From NCBI GenBank assembly GCA_030141605.1, contig JAQGDQ010000051.1, forward strand, positions 312,001 through 372,000: 60,000 nucleotides of DNA, written 5' to 3'. Under the pieces are notes generated by a model, which did not search any database, was not told the DNA's origin, and saw only the letters and a list, made by a program, of their open reading frames with translations. This document shows positions 13,601 to 27,300 of the stretch, one piece after another. A program made the translations under genes and the position numbers. The stretch is from Tubiluchus corallicola (Eukaryota; Priapulida; Priapulimorpha; Priapulimorphida; Tubiluchidae). How positions within the stretch are numbered: the first letter of the stretch is position 1; each line of letters opens with the position of its first letter.

Positions 13601-15297
13601 CTAAGTTACTAACTGATACATACAACTCGACATTTCTTATTCAGTTTGTTTTTCTAAACCTCCATAATTTATTTGAAATGAACAAATAATAGATAAATGA
13701 ACTGTAATGAACTAAAGTAATAACATTTCAGAACAATGAATATATACTGAACAGAAAATACAGCAATGGCCTCATGGTAATTTCATTTTGTATCTTATTT
13801 AAAGGTTCTGCTGTTCAAGATAGTCCTGAGAAACTTAATGGGTTTACCCAGATAGTAGGTAAGTATTATTTTCTGAATTGTAACATGTTCTTGTTTTTTG
13901 CTAAACTTTGCAAGAATTTTATTTATTTGTTATTTAGAGTTTATCAATTTAGACTAAAACATTTTTGTAGATTAAATTATCGCAGAAATATGATTTTCTT
14001 AGTATTTAGGATAATCATATGTTATGCTAAAACTAGAAAAGCTGTCAAATAGGCCCAGTGCAATGATAATTACACCACTGCTGTGAGTGAAAGCAAATTG
14101 AGGATTCAGTGACATTAAAATAGCTGAGAAGCATAGGGTCTAGCTATTTTCATGAAATATGTGGTTTAATAATTTTTTCAGTTTGGTGCAGAAATTTTTT
14201 GGTGGTTTTCTTGAATTTTTATCAGCAAAGTTTGTTTGGTTAAAATTTATTAGCTTTTAATGAATGTATCTACTGTACAGTTGTATTAAATACCATTAAA
14301 TGAAGCATTGGAAACTCCATATTTAACAGAAAATAATAATTGTGTTAATAGTAAAATCTATTCAGGTGGCCTAGAGACTGGCATTATCAACACCTGAGCC
14401 ATCATAAGTGTTTGTCCTACCATTTAAAAAATATACCAAGTTGTTTACAGACTTGTTTAATGTATACCAACTTATTTAGCATTTTTAAGTGTTTAAAAGC
14501 AGGTATTTTTACTTGGGTATTTTAAGTAAATAATTCTTGTTATTTTATATTACTTGTTATATTATATTAAGGTGAAGTTTCAGTTCGTGAAGATGTGAAA
14601 TGTCCTCAGTTGGATTTTATTTCGAATGGTGAAGCAGTATTTCTTGATGGTGGAACACAGCAAGGAGATCGGGTGCAGTATGTGTGTAATGATAACTTTA
14701 AGCTGAAAGGAAATTCTGTGAGGTTTTGTTTATTTACTGGCCAATGGAGTGGATCTCAGCCAATTTGTGGTAAGAAATGACCTAGTTATCATGATTGTCT
14801 TCGTAGTGAATAATTATAATTAACCGAGCCTGCTGATTAATTAAAGTAGCTGCTTTCCCGTCTGGGAGATTGTTGGTTTGATACTCTTACTAGTGACTAT
14901 GAAAGCTATACAAAATGTGTGTTGTTTCTCTGCTTGATGCATGAAGTTAATATTAAAAAACAGATTCATAGTAAATATTTTTATTTACATAATTTATGTT
15001 AGTTTGTTGTAGTTTGTTTTTAGTTCTTTCATTTGCATTTCGCATAATGAGCAATCACTTGACATACTTGCAATAATGAAAATTTTTAAGTAAAATTTCA
15101 ATTTGTCTTGTTAAAAGTAAATTACTTCTTTTTATGTATTATAGTATTTTATTACAGTACTTAAGAGACCAAATTTCTTGGTATCATCTTCCATGAAAAT
15201 TTGGATGTACATTAACATGATTAGTCTTAAACTATCAAAAAATGATGGTATTATTTCCCACATCAAGTACAGTCTTTCAAAGGTTCATTTCATAACG

Positions 15298-15347
<50 letters not shown>

Positions 15348-18300
15348 TTAGTTCTGCTCTATTTAAATTTTGCTTGTATTCTTCGGGCTCCACTTACCCC
15401 TCAAATTTAAATCCATTTTGTACACTGCAACGAAAATTCTTGCATAATTTTTACCGTCTTTCTAGTTTTTCTTCAATTTCTAAACAACACTTTAAAGATA
15501 GGAATCCATTAACAATTGATGATCTTGTTAAGTACAATGTTGCGGTATTTATGCAGAAACCCACTTTAATTTGTTTCTGCAATTTTTCATAAATCCTATG
15601 AACAAAAATATTAAGCATAATACAAGGTATAATGAATAATATGTGAGATATTGCAGAACCAACAATGCTAAACATTTTATTTCTTTTATAGGTCCCAATG
15701 TTTGGAATTCTGTTTTTTTTTGTAAATCAGAACAGTATCATGTCAACCTAGATTTAAGAAGGAGATGAAAACATGTCTCTTAAATACATATTAGGTGGAT
15801 TTGGTCTTCAACTTTTCTTGCTAATATTGTGTTCACCACGTTGGTTGCCACTCACAGTCCGTCCCTGTATACATAAATGGCTTATCATGCTATAGCCATT
15901 TCATTGCATTTTCAGCATTATCACCTCATCGTTTTTCTAATTTATAATTTTTTGCTTTTTTCTTCTCTTCTACTTACATACTTACACTACTTACTTACAT
16001 CCTAATTTTACCTTTATGTCATCTCTTTTCATTGCACATCTCTTTTATCCTGCCCCTAACACCTAACAACACACCATGCAATGCAGCTGGGCTTTCCAAG
16101 TTTTAGCTTTTAGCTCAGCTGCAAGCAGTTACATCATTTGTTCACTAATAATTGACAAGTAATTGCAGTAATTTTTGTTTTCAGTTTGTATAATTGTATG
16201 TAGTGTATCTTATTATGTAATTGTAATGGTGTTTTTGTCTAATAAACAAAAAATAAACAAAATTTTTATTATTATGGTTACTAATATTATTACTATGATT
16301 ATTCTACTGAAATGGGCTTTATTGTATTGTTTTAATATGTTGAGAAGTTTGTTAGAGCTTTTAGCAATTTTTTTTTACTTTACAGAGCATGTTGTTCAAA
16401 ATGATGGTTCAATTTTCTCTGTACCTGACAAAACATTGGCTTCACCTGTAGACTCTAGCTTCAGAAATCTTCCTAGTTTTGTACCTAATGAAGGTCAGGT
16501 TTTTATAGTTATTTATTCTAAGTTAGTCAGCTCAGCGGTTTTTACCCTGTAGTTATCAGCATATTAACTTCCAGTGTATAGAAAATACAGGTTTTTACCA
16601 AGAAGGTTTTGTCAAGACATAGTTATTTCTAGGTATGGTGTAAATACTGGGAGCTAATATTACTGGAACTGCCAACTTGGCACAAGCGCAGGCAGGCCTA
16701 TCAGTCATAGCTGCAGCATGTAAATGACTAAATGTGACTGCTTCTTTTACAACTGCAAGCCAGAATTTTGCTATCACAGCCACAATAAAAATTATTTATT
16801 GCAAAGCATTGTTTGTGCTGAAAAGCTCCTGCCGGCAAGCCTTCTGTCACACGTCCAATGATGGTTCTATGGTGGAAATTATTACATAAAACAAAAGTTT
16901 TTATACTAGATGATTTTAGTGCAAGCATTATAAAAATATACAATGATGTTGATATTCATGCAAATATTTCAAATTTTTTATGGATGGTTTCTTCTGCTTA
17001 CATATTTTTTATCATTTAAAATTTTTCTCTGACTCTGTGCACTAACGAACAAATCGTTTCAGTCAACATTATGTATTTTATCTGTTATCCTGACAAGATG
17101 TTTTTGCGATCATAACTGGTGTGAATTACACTTCTTTAAAACGTGGATTGTTTGTCGATTAGTTTGTTACATTCATTACGTAATGTGTATCACCAGTGTT
17201 TCTGAAAATAGAGATTTAAAATGGTTTGGCTTTGTTGATAGATGGCTTAAAATGCTGTAAACGCTTCCAGTGTAATGATTACTTGAGATGCAGCAGCGTG
17301 TCTCTTTTTATTTTAAATAACAAGTTATACATAAATATTTTACAGAAACTGCCATTGTTCCATTTGTCACAAATTGCAATGGAATGTGGTCCATGCCTCC
17401 AGAATGTAGAAATGAAGAATGTCAGTATAAAATCACTTGGTGGTTTGATGAAAGTAAAGATCTCATTAGATTTACCATCAAACAGAGAATGACAGAGCCC
17501 GAATGGATGGGAGTAGGATTTTCTAGAGACAGAAATATGGTGAAATTCTTTCTAAGTTTTTTAAAGATAGCTTTTGCAAAAATCGTCACTTCTTGCTTAA
17601 TTGTTTGTACTTCCAAGTTGAGTCTTTGTTTTGTTATTTAGTTTGCATACTTTCATATATATTACTTGGATGTGACAGTTGTGTAAAAATTATTCCTATT
17701 ATTCAAAGACAAGACTTTGGTAGCAACTATTACTTCTAATCCTTTGTAATTAAGTAAGTCAGTATAAGAATATGTCAATTTTATCCGTACACAACATAAA
17801 TTTAACTAAACTTGCATTATTAAGCTAAACTTGGTAATTATAAACACTTGTACTTATAAACACGTTATACTTGGTACTTACAATAATGTTATACTTGGTA
17901 CTTATAAACACATAATACTTGATTATTTTTAGGCTCAGTCAGATGTCATTTATGGATGGTTAAATGAAAATGGTGTTTTCATCACAGATGCATTTAGTAT
18001 TAATTATCTGCCGCCGGTACTTGATGGGAATAATGATGTTATAAATGCAAGTGCGTCTCATGAAAATGGAGTGACAACATTGCGATTTTTTCGACAGAGA
18101 AACACTGGTGATGATAGTGATTTAGCTTTTACTGATGATTCATGTCTTTATTTACTCTATCCGTTTGACAGTAATACCATTCAGCCCAACGGAATTATTA
18201 AAAAACACAGGAAGACACCAGTTGCATCTGAAAGTAAAGTGTGTATGAGGTCTTGCAGATTTGCTGAATCAACATCTGACCAAAGCCAGAATTTTGAAGA

Positions 18301-21300
18301 ATCAAAACATACTTCTGGGGTAGTTCCATTTGATCCGTTTCATTCTCATGTTGGTACTCAAGAAGAGCACAGTGGTCAGCGTTTTTATCAAGACAGAATG
18401 TTGAAAGAGTTTCCACATATTGCAGAGTCTAATTACCGTCAACTTACAGGTATAGTTGAGCAAGTGTCTGGGTTTATTAAATGATGCTTTAGATTTAAAT
18501 CCAAGCATAAATTTAAATGTAGCATGTTCTTTGAAACCTATGAATTTAGCAAAGACAAAGACAAGATTTATTTACCGTCTCTCTTTTAACGTACAACTTT
18601 GCAGCAGTGGCTATTTAGCAACTTACACAGACAACAATACAGGTAAGGACGCAACACACAAATAACAAAATAACATGTAGGGTATATGTCTTGGCTTTAG
18701 CAGCCGCTAGTCTCGAACTCAAGTCTGCGTGGTTTCGGTCCGAAATCTAAACCACTCGGCCACACAACCTAGGGCAAAAAAGTTAAGAGCATAATCATAA
18801 TGAGGACTAGACACAAGTTGCTAGGCATCAGTTGCAATGTAAGGTTTGTTTGTTTTTCATCAATAATTTTGTTTAACCATATGATTACAATAAACTTCCT
18901 AGTCTGAGTCTTACATTCATAAATGACAGCATCTTATCTTTATTATTTGGCTGCAAAAATATTTTAGTGAATTTCTTGATGAAATTTTTGCTCAAACTTA
19001 TGCTATTTTATTTGTACTTGTACATGTTATTACGCAAATTTTTACTTTCATATTTTTCAATGTTATAAGCCACTAATATAATATTTTTCCTTTTGTATTT
19101 ACGATAGTTATTCTTTTTAACTTGAGGAAGGTTAAGAATATTAGGCATTGTTTTGCTTTTAGCAGATTTTGAAGCACAAGTGAAGGTAAAAATGGGCACA
19201 GAAGTGAGAGTTATTCCTAGGCACCAGTCAGTCAGTACCCTGGTACAAGCTACACAGGTTGATGGGGAGTCTCTACCTGCTTCAGGAGAACCCAACATCT
19301 CTGGCATCATTTTTGGAGCACAAATTAATGAAGGACAGTCTAACATTAAAGGTAATATTGATGCATTCATATGGTGCACTGCAAGGTACAAGTTCTCTTC
19401 CACTGGATACCTTGTCTATTTTGCTATTGCTAAACAATTACATATTGCAACTGCAAGGTACAAGTCCTCTGTAACTGGATTTCCTGTCTTCTTTAATAAA
19501 AAATTGCAAATTGCAAGTTATTTATAAAGGTACTCTTCTGCATGTGAAATCAATCCCACCAGGTTGTATAACAACCCTTACTTTATTTTTACTGTTGGGG
19601 CTACAGTATTGGAGGAAGTATAAATATTGGATTATGCAACATGAAATTAAGTTGTTTGATATACCAATATCCGTTGCTGGAAAATGTCTTGATAAATTTA
19701 AGTGTTATTATATCAACATCTGTAATTTATTGCATGTTCTTTTTTATGTCTTCTCCCTTTTTGATGTTGTTTATGCATTAGCAACGAATAATTGAATTTT
19801 GTGTGTATTTAGAATCTAATGAATACTGAATTGATCTAGGCTTGTGAAATTCTGGTTTAGGACAGTTATTATGCATTGTGTTCACCTGGGATTAAAACCA
19901 ATTTTTGTCCTTGATTATTTTTGCTTTCTTCACATTTCCACATTTTACAAAACAGAATTTGTGTTTACTTGTTTAATTTTAGCCGAGGAATCACAAAAAC
20001 CAAGTATTGGTTCTATCAGTACAGACGTACTTGCCTATGTTGGTGACATGGTTGTTCTCACATGTGTAGTACAAAATTACGATGGAACTCAGGTATAGAT
20101 TTTCTTGCAAATTCATCTAATGCGTAATATAAATTGTAATGATAATCAGTATATTGCAAAGTTAAACTTAGCAAAGTGTATTGAATTTTTTTCAATGCCT
20201 CTTCTTGGTTTTGTCTTTTAAGTTGCTGTGAAATTACTTATACTAGCTGAACTATGTTTTTGTACATTTGCAGTGTTTAGCTATTTGATTGTGTTTTATT
20301 TTCGTGCAAATGCTACTGCAAGATATTAGCTTGCATAACAAGCACATTAACTGACTCAGTGAACATTTGAATGGAGTTGTTACAAAAAGTGGCTGACAGT
20401 CATTTAGCAAGTTTTAACTGACCTGGTCCCACAAGCTATAATTTCTTAATTGTAATAAACGAGTTAGTTCTCCTGTTTAACACTAAACAGTTTTTATAGG
20501 CAACCATCATTTTCCGTTTTCCTGTGTATAACACACAGTTAGTTGAGTAAAACGCTGCACTGATGTGAGCATATGATTACAGTGGTATTTGGAGCAACTT
20601 ACTTTAGGTTAACTTTATGTTTACGTAATAATATTTTCCTGCAAAAATTGGAAATAAGCAAAAACAAAATCACACTAAATTAAGTTATTTCACAATATAT
20701 TTTTTCTTTTGCTGCCAATGAAAATAATACTTTTTTGAGATTATAATCAAAATGATTTTTACATATGGCTTAGTGTTTTTATGAGCGAATTTCTTAAGCT
20801 AGTTATTTTATGATTTTCCTACCGAAGAAGGCTTATTTCCAAAGCTCCCAGTATGTAATTTTAACCGTGGGCAAGTACAAGAGCTGCTGATTTGTTGCAC
20901 AATATTTACTGTGTTGGTGTAATACATACTTTATGTAAAATTTTTCAGCAGTAAAGTACTGCAAGTTTTTCAAAGTTCTGCATTTAATTAGTATTAAACT
21001 TTGAACAATGTGAGGCGTTATTTCTTTTTACATTAACCCAAGTGACCTATGAGCCATGAACCATGCTTTATTTCATGTTGATATTAGGTATCTTGGATGA
21101 GGCTGAAGAATAAAGACCAGGCCGAGGGTGAACTTCTGTCAATTGCTGGAGTGTTAACCTCATTTGAAAGTCGTTACAGAATACAAATCCATGGTTCAGT
21201 GAGAGAAAAACAATATGTTTTGACCATTAATAAAGTTTTTGAATCTGATTCTGGAATATATCGCTGTCACGTACGTATTTATAATTTTTTCCTTGTTGCT

Positions 21301-24300
21301 TGATCATCTTATTTTTTAGGTTTGATTTGAAAAGGTCAAATCTAATCACTTTGTGCTGTATCTGTAACATGGTATTCTGCTGCAAGAAGAGCAGCTCATT
21401 CATGCACCACAATTCTTGGCAAATGCTGCCAAATGGTAGGAAAAACTAGCTTTTCGTTTTACTTAATTAAAATTACTATTTATGCTTATTATTTACTAAG
21501 ATTAGAAAATGAATGTTAAGACTTCAGTAAATAACACTGAAAGATTAGTGAAGGATGGTGTGGATTTAACAATGGTGTATAGTGGATTTAACAATGGTGC
21601 AGGCAGTGGATTTGACAATGGTGTGGGCAGTGGATTTAGCAATGGTACATGCTATGGATTTAACAATGATGTGGGCAGTGGATTTAATAATGGTGCAGGC
21701 AGTGGATTTAGCAATGGTACGGGTCATGGATTTAACAATGGTACAGGCAGTGGATTTAAAAAGAATGGGAAGATTAAGATTCAGTATTATGAGTTTGAGT
21801 TCAGATTTTCTTAAAACAATTATATTCTAGTAGAAATTCAGGTGAAGGTTGCATTGAGGCAGATTGTTGTTTAAGGTGATTTGTATATTGTTTAACTATG
21901 ATTAAATCAGTAAACATTAAAACTTGCTTTGGCTGTGGTCGTTGGCAACATGACATGATTGCTGCATATGAACTTTTCAGTTGATTTTATACTGATTGAC
22001 TTTTAATATGTTTAAGGTGCCTACAAAACCAGCATTAACTGCTGATGTCAGAGTCCATGTAAAATCATTAAACTGGGACAGAGAGATCCCTAGAGGTCAA
22101 ATATTATCAAGTAAGAATTTATTAAACATATTTAGTGGTTAGACAAGAAAAGTGTATTGTTAACTTTTGCTGTTCTACTTGTTCTATCATGGTTCTCCTT
22201 GTTTGTACATGTTGATCATATATCCACTTGAAATAGCAGTTGAATAAAAAGATTATCAGCATTTCGGTGATTGTACTTAGAAGTGTCACTTATTAGGCAG
22301 CGCCGTTTGTATTTGTGTCAGTCCCTTTAAGTGAAATATTGTATAGATTTTGTAACAGCTGCAAGAAGTATTCTGCTTATGTTCATGCACAGGCATCCAT
22401 TTTAATTGTAGTATGTTTCAGATGTTAGCAATCCGGATAGAATAACAGAACAATTTCCTGAAGAATACACGCAACCTAGTGGTGGAAATTCTAGATTTAC
22501 TGCAAATGAAAACTTAGGTGACAAGTTTCTTGGAAAAGATCATGGTAAGTATTATAGATCTAGTTTAATCCTAAGAACACTGAGATATACAATCCTGAAA
22601 GTAGTAGAACTTGTAGTTCAAGAACAAAAGTTTTGTGCCACAATGAACATAACCTTTTTTCTGTGCATGCATGCCTTGCCACCTATTGACTAAGAAACTT
22701 AATACACCACAGTAAGTTTTAAGATTAAAAACATTTGCTACAGCAATAGCTAGAAGTAAATTGAAGTTTGAAAATAGCATCAGATTTTTACATCATAGCT
22801 GTGACTAGAAACTAAATGAAATATATTTGCTTGGCAATTATCTTAAGATAGAGAATGTGATATCATAAAGTCATGCTGTTGTGTTTATAACTGTGGGAAA
22901 AATGATAAAAGACTTTCTATCAAGGCTAGTATTTATGTAGTTTCTTTAAAGCTAAACTTTAAATCAGGAACTGAATTCTAAAAACTTGTCATCCCCAACA
23001 GTAACTCTAATTTCAACAGTTTTTCTTTATCTATTTTTTGATTCTCTGGAAATTTGCTTATTTTTATTGACATTAAATCCCTGGATTCAATAAAAAAATA
23101 ATGTTACAGTGACAATAACAATTTTACTAAAATTTGCTCTATTGATTGTGCACATGAAATTGTATAAACTGAATACAGGGCTACTTCTGCACAGTTAGAA
23201 TTATGAAAGCACAAAGACATATTGCTGATATTAGTTGTAAAAATTTGGTTTTTACAAACTAGCCACTGATAGAGTTCTATACAAGTTTGCTGCTGCAAAG
23301 TAGTAAGTAAAAATGATCTTTAATTGAAAAGGTTCTAAGCTCGAAGGTAAAGAAGAAATGGAGGTTCGTATGGGAACTGGGATCAAGGTTTTTGTTCCTA
23401 TTGATGAGACTACACCGCAAGGTAACATCATTTTTGGTACCATTTGACCAATGTTGGTTTATCAGGTCTGTTTATGTGCAATTGTAGCAAACTGCAGGCA
23501 CTTCTAATATCATAGTGAACTACTTGACTACTAGCACAGTTAATTACTTAAAAATATTACCAAAGTCATTTAGATAAAATAGTATGAATATAACACAGGA
23601 ATTTTGTATTCATTTCTTACATATTACATATTTAAAAAGTGCCAGACTTCATTATCTGGAAGAACCAGAATTATTGTTTTATGGTGGTCCAGCTTCATGA
23701 ATCATAAATGAGATCAAAGGGGTTCATTGAATAGCTAGTAATATTACATTATTAACTATACTAGCGAAATAGAAGCTAATGTTTTGGGTTACAGGATTGA
23801 GGTTACAAAAGTAATTCATCTACTAGTTTTTAAAATAGTAAATATTTTCATCTGTTAGCTATCGTGGTTGATACTTTATTGATTGATGCACTGCTGCATG
23901 AGGGTTTAATCTTGGATTTTATATTTCTTCATCATTTTGGTTATTATATTTAGCATAGCGAAAATGTAGGGAATTTGTAGCCACCTGTACTAAATGTAAT
24001 TAAATGGTATCATATTCCAGAGTTGACTAATTTAAACACTGGTGGACCTGAGCCCAGAATACTGCAGATTAGTCAAGATTCTGAAATACCATGGGGAAGC
24101 ACAGTTGAGTTACGATGTCTAATTGAGAATGCTGCTGATTTAAATGTGAGTTTATTTCATTATAATTCAAAATTTCCACTCTCTTACAGCACAAAAAGGC
24201 TTAAAATATTGCATTCTTTCCATGTGTTGTGCTGGCATTGTGCCATTGTCCTCCAAGATTTTGGAAATAGTTATCAGTGACTTTTATCATGCTTGTTTTC

Positions 24301-27300
24301 TGATCCAAGAATTATCCAGGAATAGTCTGCTTTTAGTTGCTGGACAAACTTGAATATACTCACATATGATGCATACGATACATACTATATATATGATACT
24401 GTTGCTCATCATTGAAAGAATCACACTGTAAGATAAGAAATGAACTATATTTTTATTATTGCTCCTATTTCTGATCATTAAGAATTTTGATGCTGTATAA
24501 ACTATAGGATGCCAATCCTGACAGCCATTTTTTGGAATGAACATGGACAAGCTGAGTGCTTGCACATTATTTTCATCACCAATATTCCTATCATTTTTGC
24601 CACAATTATTAGTGCTATTGACCATTTTGTTTTTGTCATCATCATTGTCATTGTTGTCACCATCTTCCCTGCTGTTGCTGTTGTCGTCATCATTGTGTTG
24701 AAACCTTTTTCATGTTAAACAACATGCAATACTATCATTTTAGACTGGGCATGGTGGTTTGTCCATATCTTTATATCCGGAGTTAGCTACGTGTTCTCAA
24801 TTCAGCTGTATTTAGCTTCTACTGGGTCTTTATCAGCTGTCTTCCTTGCTTTGCTACAAATGCTTTTATTAGTTTATTCATTTGCTCTTCTTTTGGTAAG
24901 TGTGACCAAACAAAGTAGGTCTTCTCGTGATTTCAGCAATTTCCACCAAGACTAACCTTTTTGCCCTATCTCAACATTACAAAAAATTCCTGACATATGA
25001 AACTTTTAGTATGTTTAGTTTTATTAATCCCCTTTTATTGCAAAACAACATTGCAGTTTACAAAATTTAATTTTAAATGTAGTTTGTTTTGATTGCTTTC
25101 ACATTAATGGCAGTGTTTTCTTTCGCTGTGAAGTTTGTGTTTATTAACTGCTAACATTTATGTTTCTACACAGTACTTACCTGTGTTATATGTCCCATGT
25201 TATTTTATTTTTGTATAGTTTTGTTTAATTTTACATCAGTTTGTTTGATTTTTATTTCATTTTATTTGGTAGATTGTGTGGATATTTCAAAAAGATGGGA
25301 ACGAACCAATTATACTGTCAAGTAATTCAGCTAGGTTGGTGTTTGACAATCGTATCATTGCTAGTACCACTGGTCCTGCACATAGAAAACTTGCTGTTTT
25401 GACTATAAAGGATTTGGCCACATCAGATTCGGGTATATATACTTGTCAGATAGCAACAAAACCAAGTGTTACAGCCGATGTTATACTTACTATTACAAGT
25501 GAGTTTTTTTATTTTTAATTATACTTGCTTTTATCCTTACTTGTTTTGATATGTTTTTGGTTATTCTTTAACATGAAGGAGATACATACAATGGGCCATA
25601 ATTAGTTAAACAAAATGATACACTGCACTATTTTAATAATCACTTTGATTAACTGCATTGCCTTATTATGAGTAAATGTGTAATGTTGGAGGGTAATGGA
25701 ACTTTGTAGCATTTTATTTTAACATAAATACATTTAAGCTAGCATGGCTTTTTGAGCGTGGCTTCACAAAATGCCCTGCACCTAACTACTGCCCTACTCT
25801 AAGTAACTACTCATAGAGGAATTTTGTACATGCATAACAATGTTGAGAGTGGCATTCTGTATAGGGAAAACTTTACAGTAAGAATAAAAACTAGTCAGTG
25901 AAAAATAAATAGGGCATCAATGGTCATTTTTAGATATTCTGAGATGGGACAGTTTTAAGGATAGTACATAATGAGTTACCACTATTCACAGTTTTTTCTC
26001 CTACTATCCAGATGATCATAATGGCTCACAATATAATATTAGACAAAGTAAGCTCTTAAAGTGTGCATAGCATCATCCTTGCCATGCACAGATTTGTACA
26101 CACCTAGCTTTCTGAGCATATCCCAACAAAAGTATTGCCCTCAAAGCTGTGCCATGGGAAGGTTCAACAGGCTTTTTTGACACCTGAAGACGTGTCCCTT
26201 AATCCCCAAATAATTCATATTCGCTCCCAAATTTGACCACTATTTTTTACTAAAAATCTTAGATTTTTAATACAATGGTGTCATAGGAAAGTGTGGAATT
26301 CATTAAACTTTTGTCCCGTTATTGTTGAACTGGCAGTATTTTATGTTTCACTGCATGATTTCAACATTAACAACAAGAAACGTTCTAACTTACGCCCTCG
26401 TTTTCAAGTGTTCATCTGGGCCTAAAATTCAACTGGCATTAAAAAATTTTCGCTGAGCCTTATTCTTGGGGGATCTCTCTGGACTACTACATAACATATT
26501 GATTCAGAAAAAATGAAAACCATTTGTGTTGCTATTAATTCTCACAAACTGGGATTGGAGCAGTATTCCTACTAGGCTGTGGGGATGGGTCCCATCTTAA
26601 GTTTCAAAAGAGGAAGATCTGCATAAATCTTTGTATTTAGTGAACAGTTATTAATCTGTGTATTATAGATACAGAACAGCATATTATTAAGCAGCATATG
26701 AAAGCTCCTATTTACTTTAATATCTAAGTGAGAGCTTACATGATTCATTGCAAATAAGTCTAGAGTCAATATTTTCTAAAGCATCTTTCACTTTTTTTAT
26801 TAATTCAAACTTTTCCAATTTTGAACACTTTTGTGTCACTTTTATTGCTATTATAGCAATATTGTTATTAAGTGTCTGTGCCTGTTTTGCTAAGTTTATT
26901 TTCTTATTTCTTTTAGAACAATATAATATACATTATAAGTGTAATATTTTTATCAGCAGAGTAAGATGATACTTATTAATACTTTCTTATTCACTCCCAA
27001 ACATTTTTGTGACCTTTACCAGTAACCATTTATACATTTAATTATTTAGATAATGAGGAAACTAGTGCAACATTATCTCAGGGTGGCAGTCAAGATTTAC
27101 AGATTCCAGTTGTGCCAATTCAGACTCATCCAAAAGGGAGAGACATTTCCAAGGGAAAACCCGTGATTGTCGATGCCAGTCGAGATACCGAAATTCCTGT
27201 TGGAGCTACTGTAGAATTGACCTGTATTGCTACAAATACAAACAATTTAAATGTAATGTAGTTATCAGCTTTGTGTTCTGACACTCCGTTACACAAACCA

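Noticed and set aside
18709-18763. Functional tRNA gene on the minus strand
   Set aside because: A- and B-box-like motifs are present, but the acceptor and T stems do not pair.
21509-21814. Glycine/asparagine-rich 101-codon frame as a real exon
   Set aside because: It is explained by the 24-bp repeat length, overlaps a second open frame and lacks matching splice sites.
24287-24718. Met/Thr-rich and Ile/Val-rich frames on both strands
   Set aside because: Low-complexity TCATCATTGTC-type repeat; no domain.
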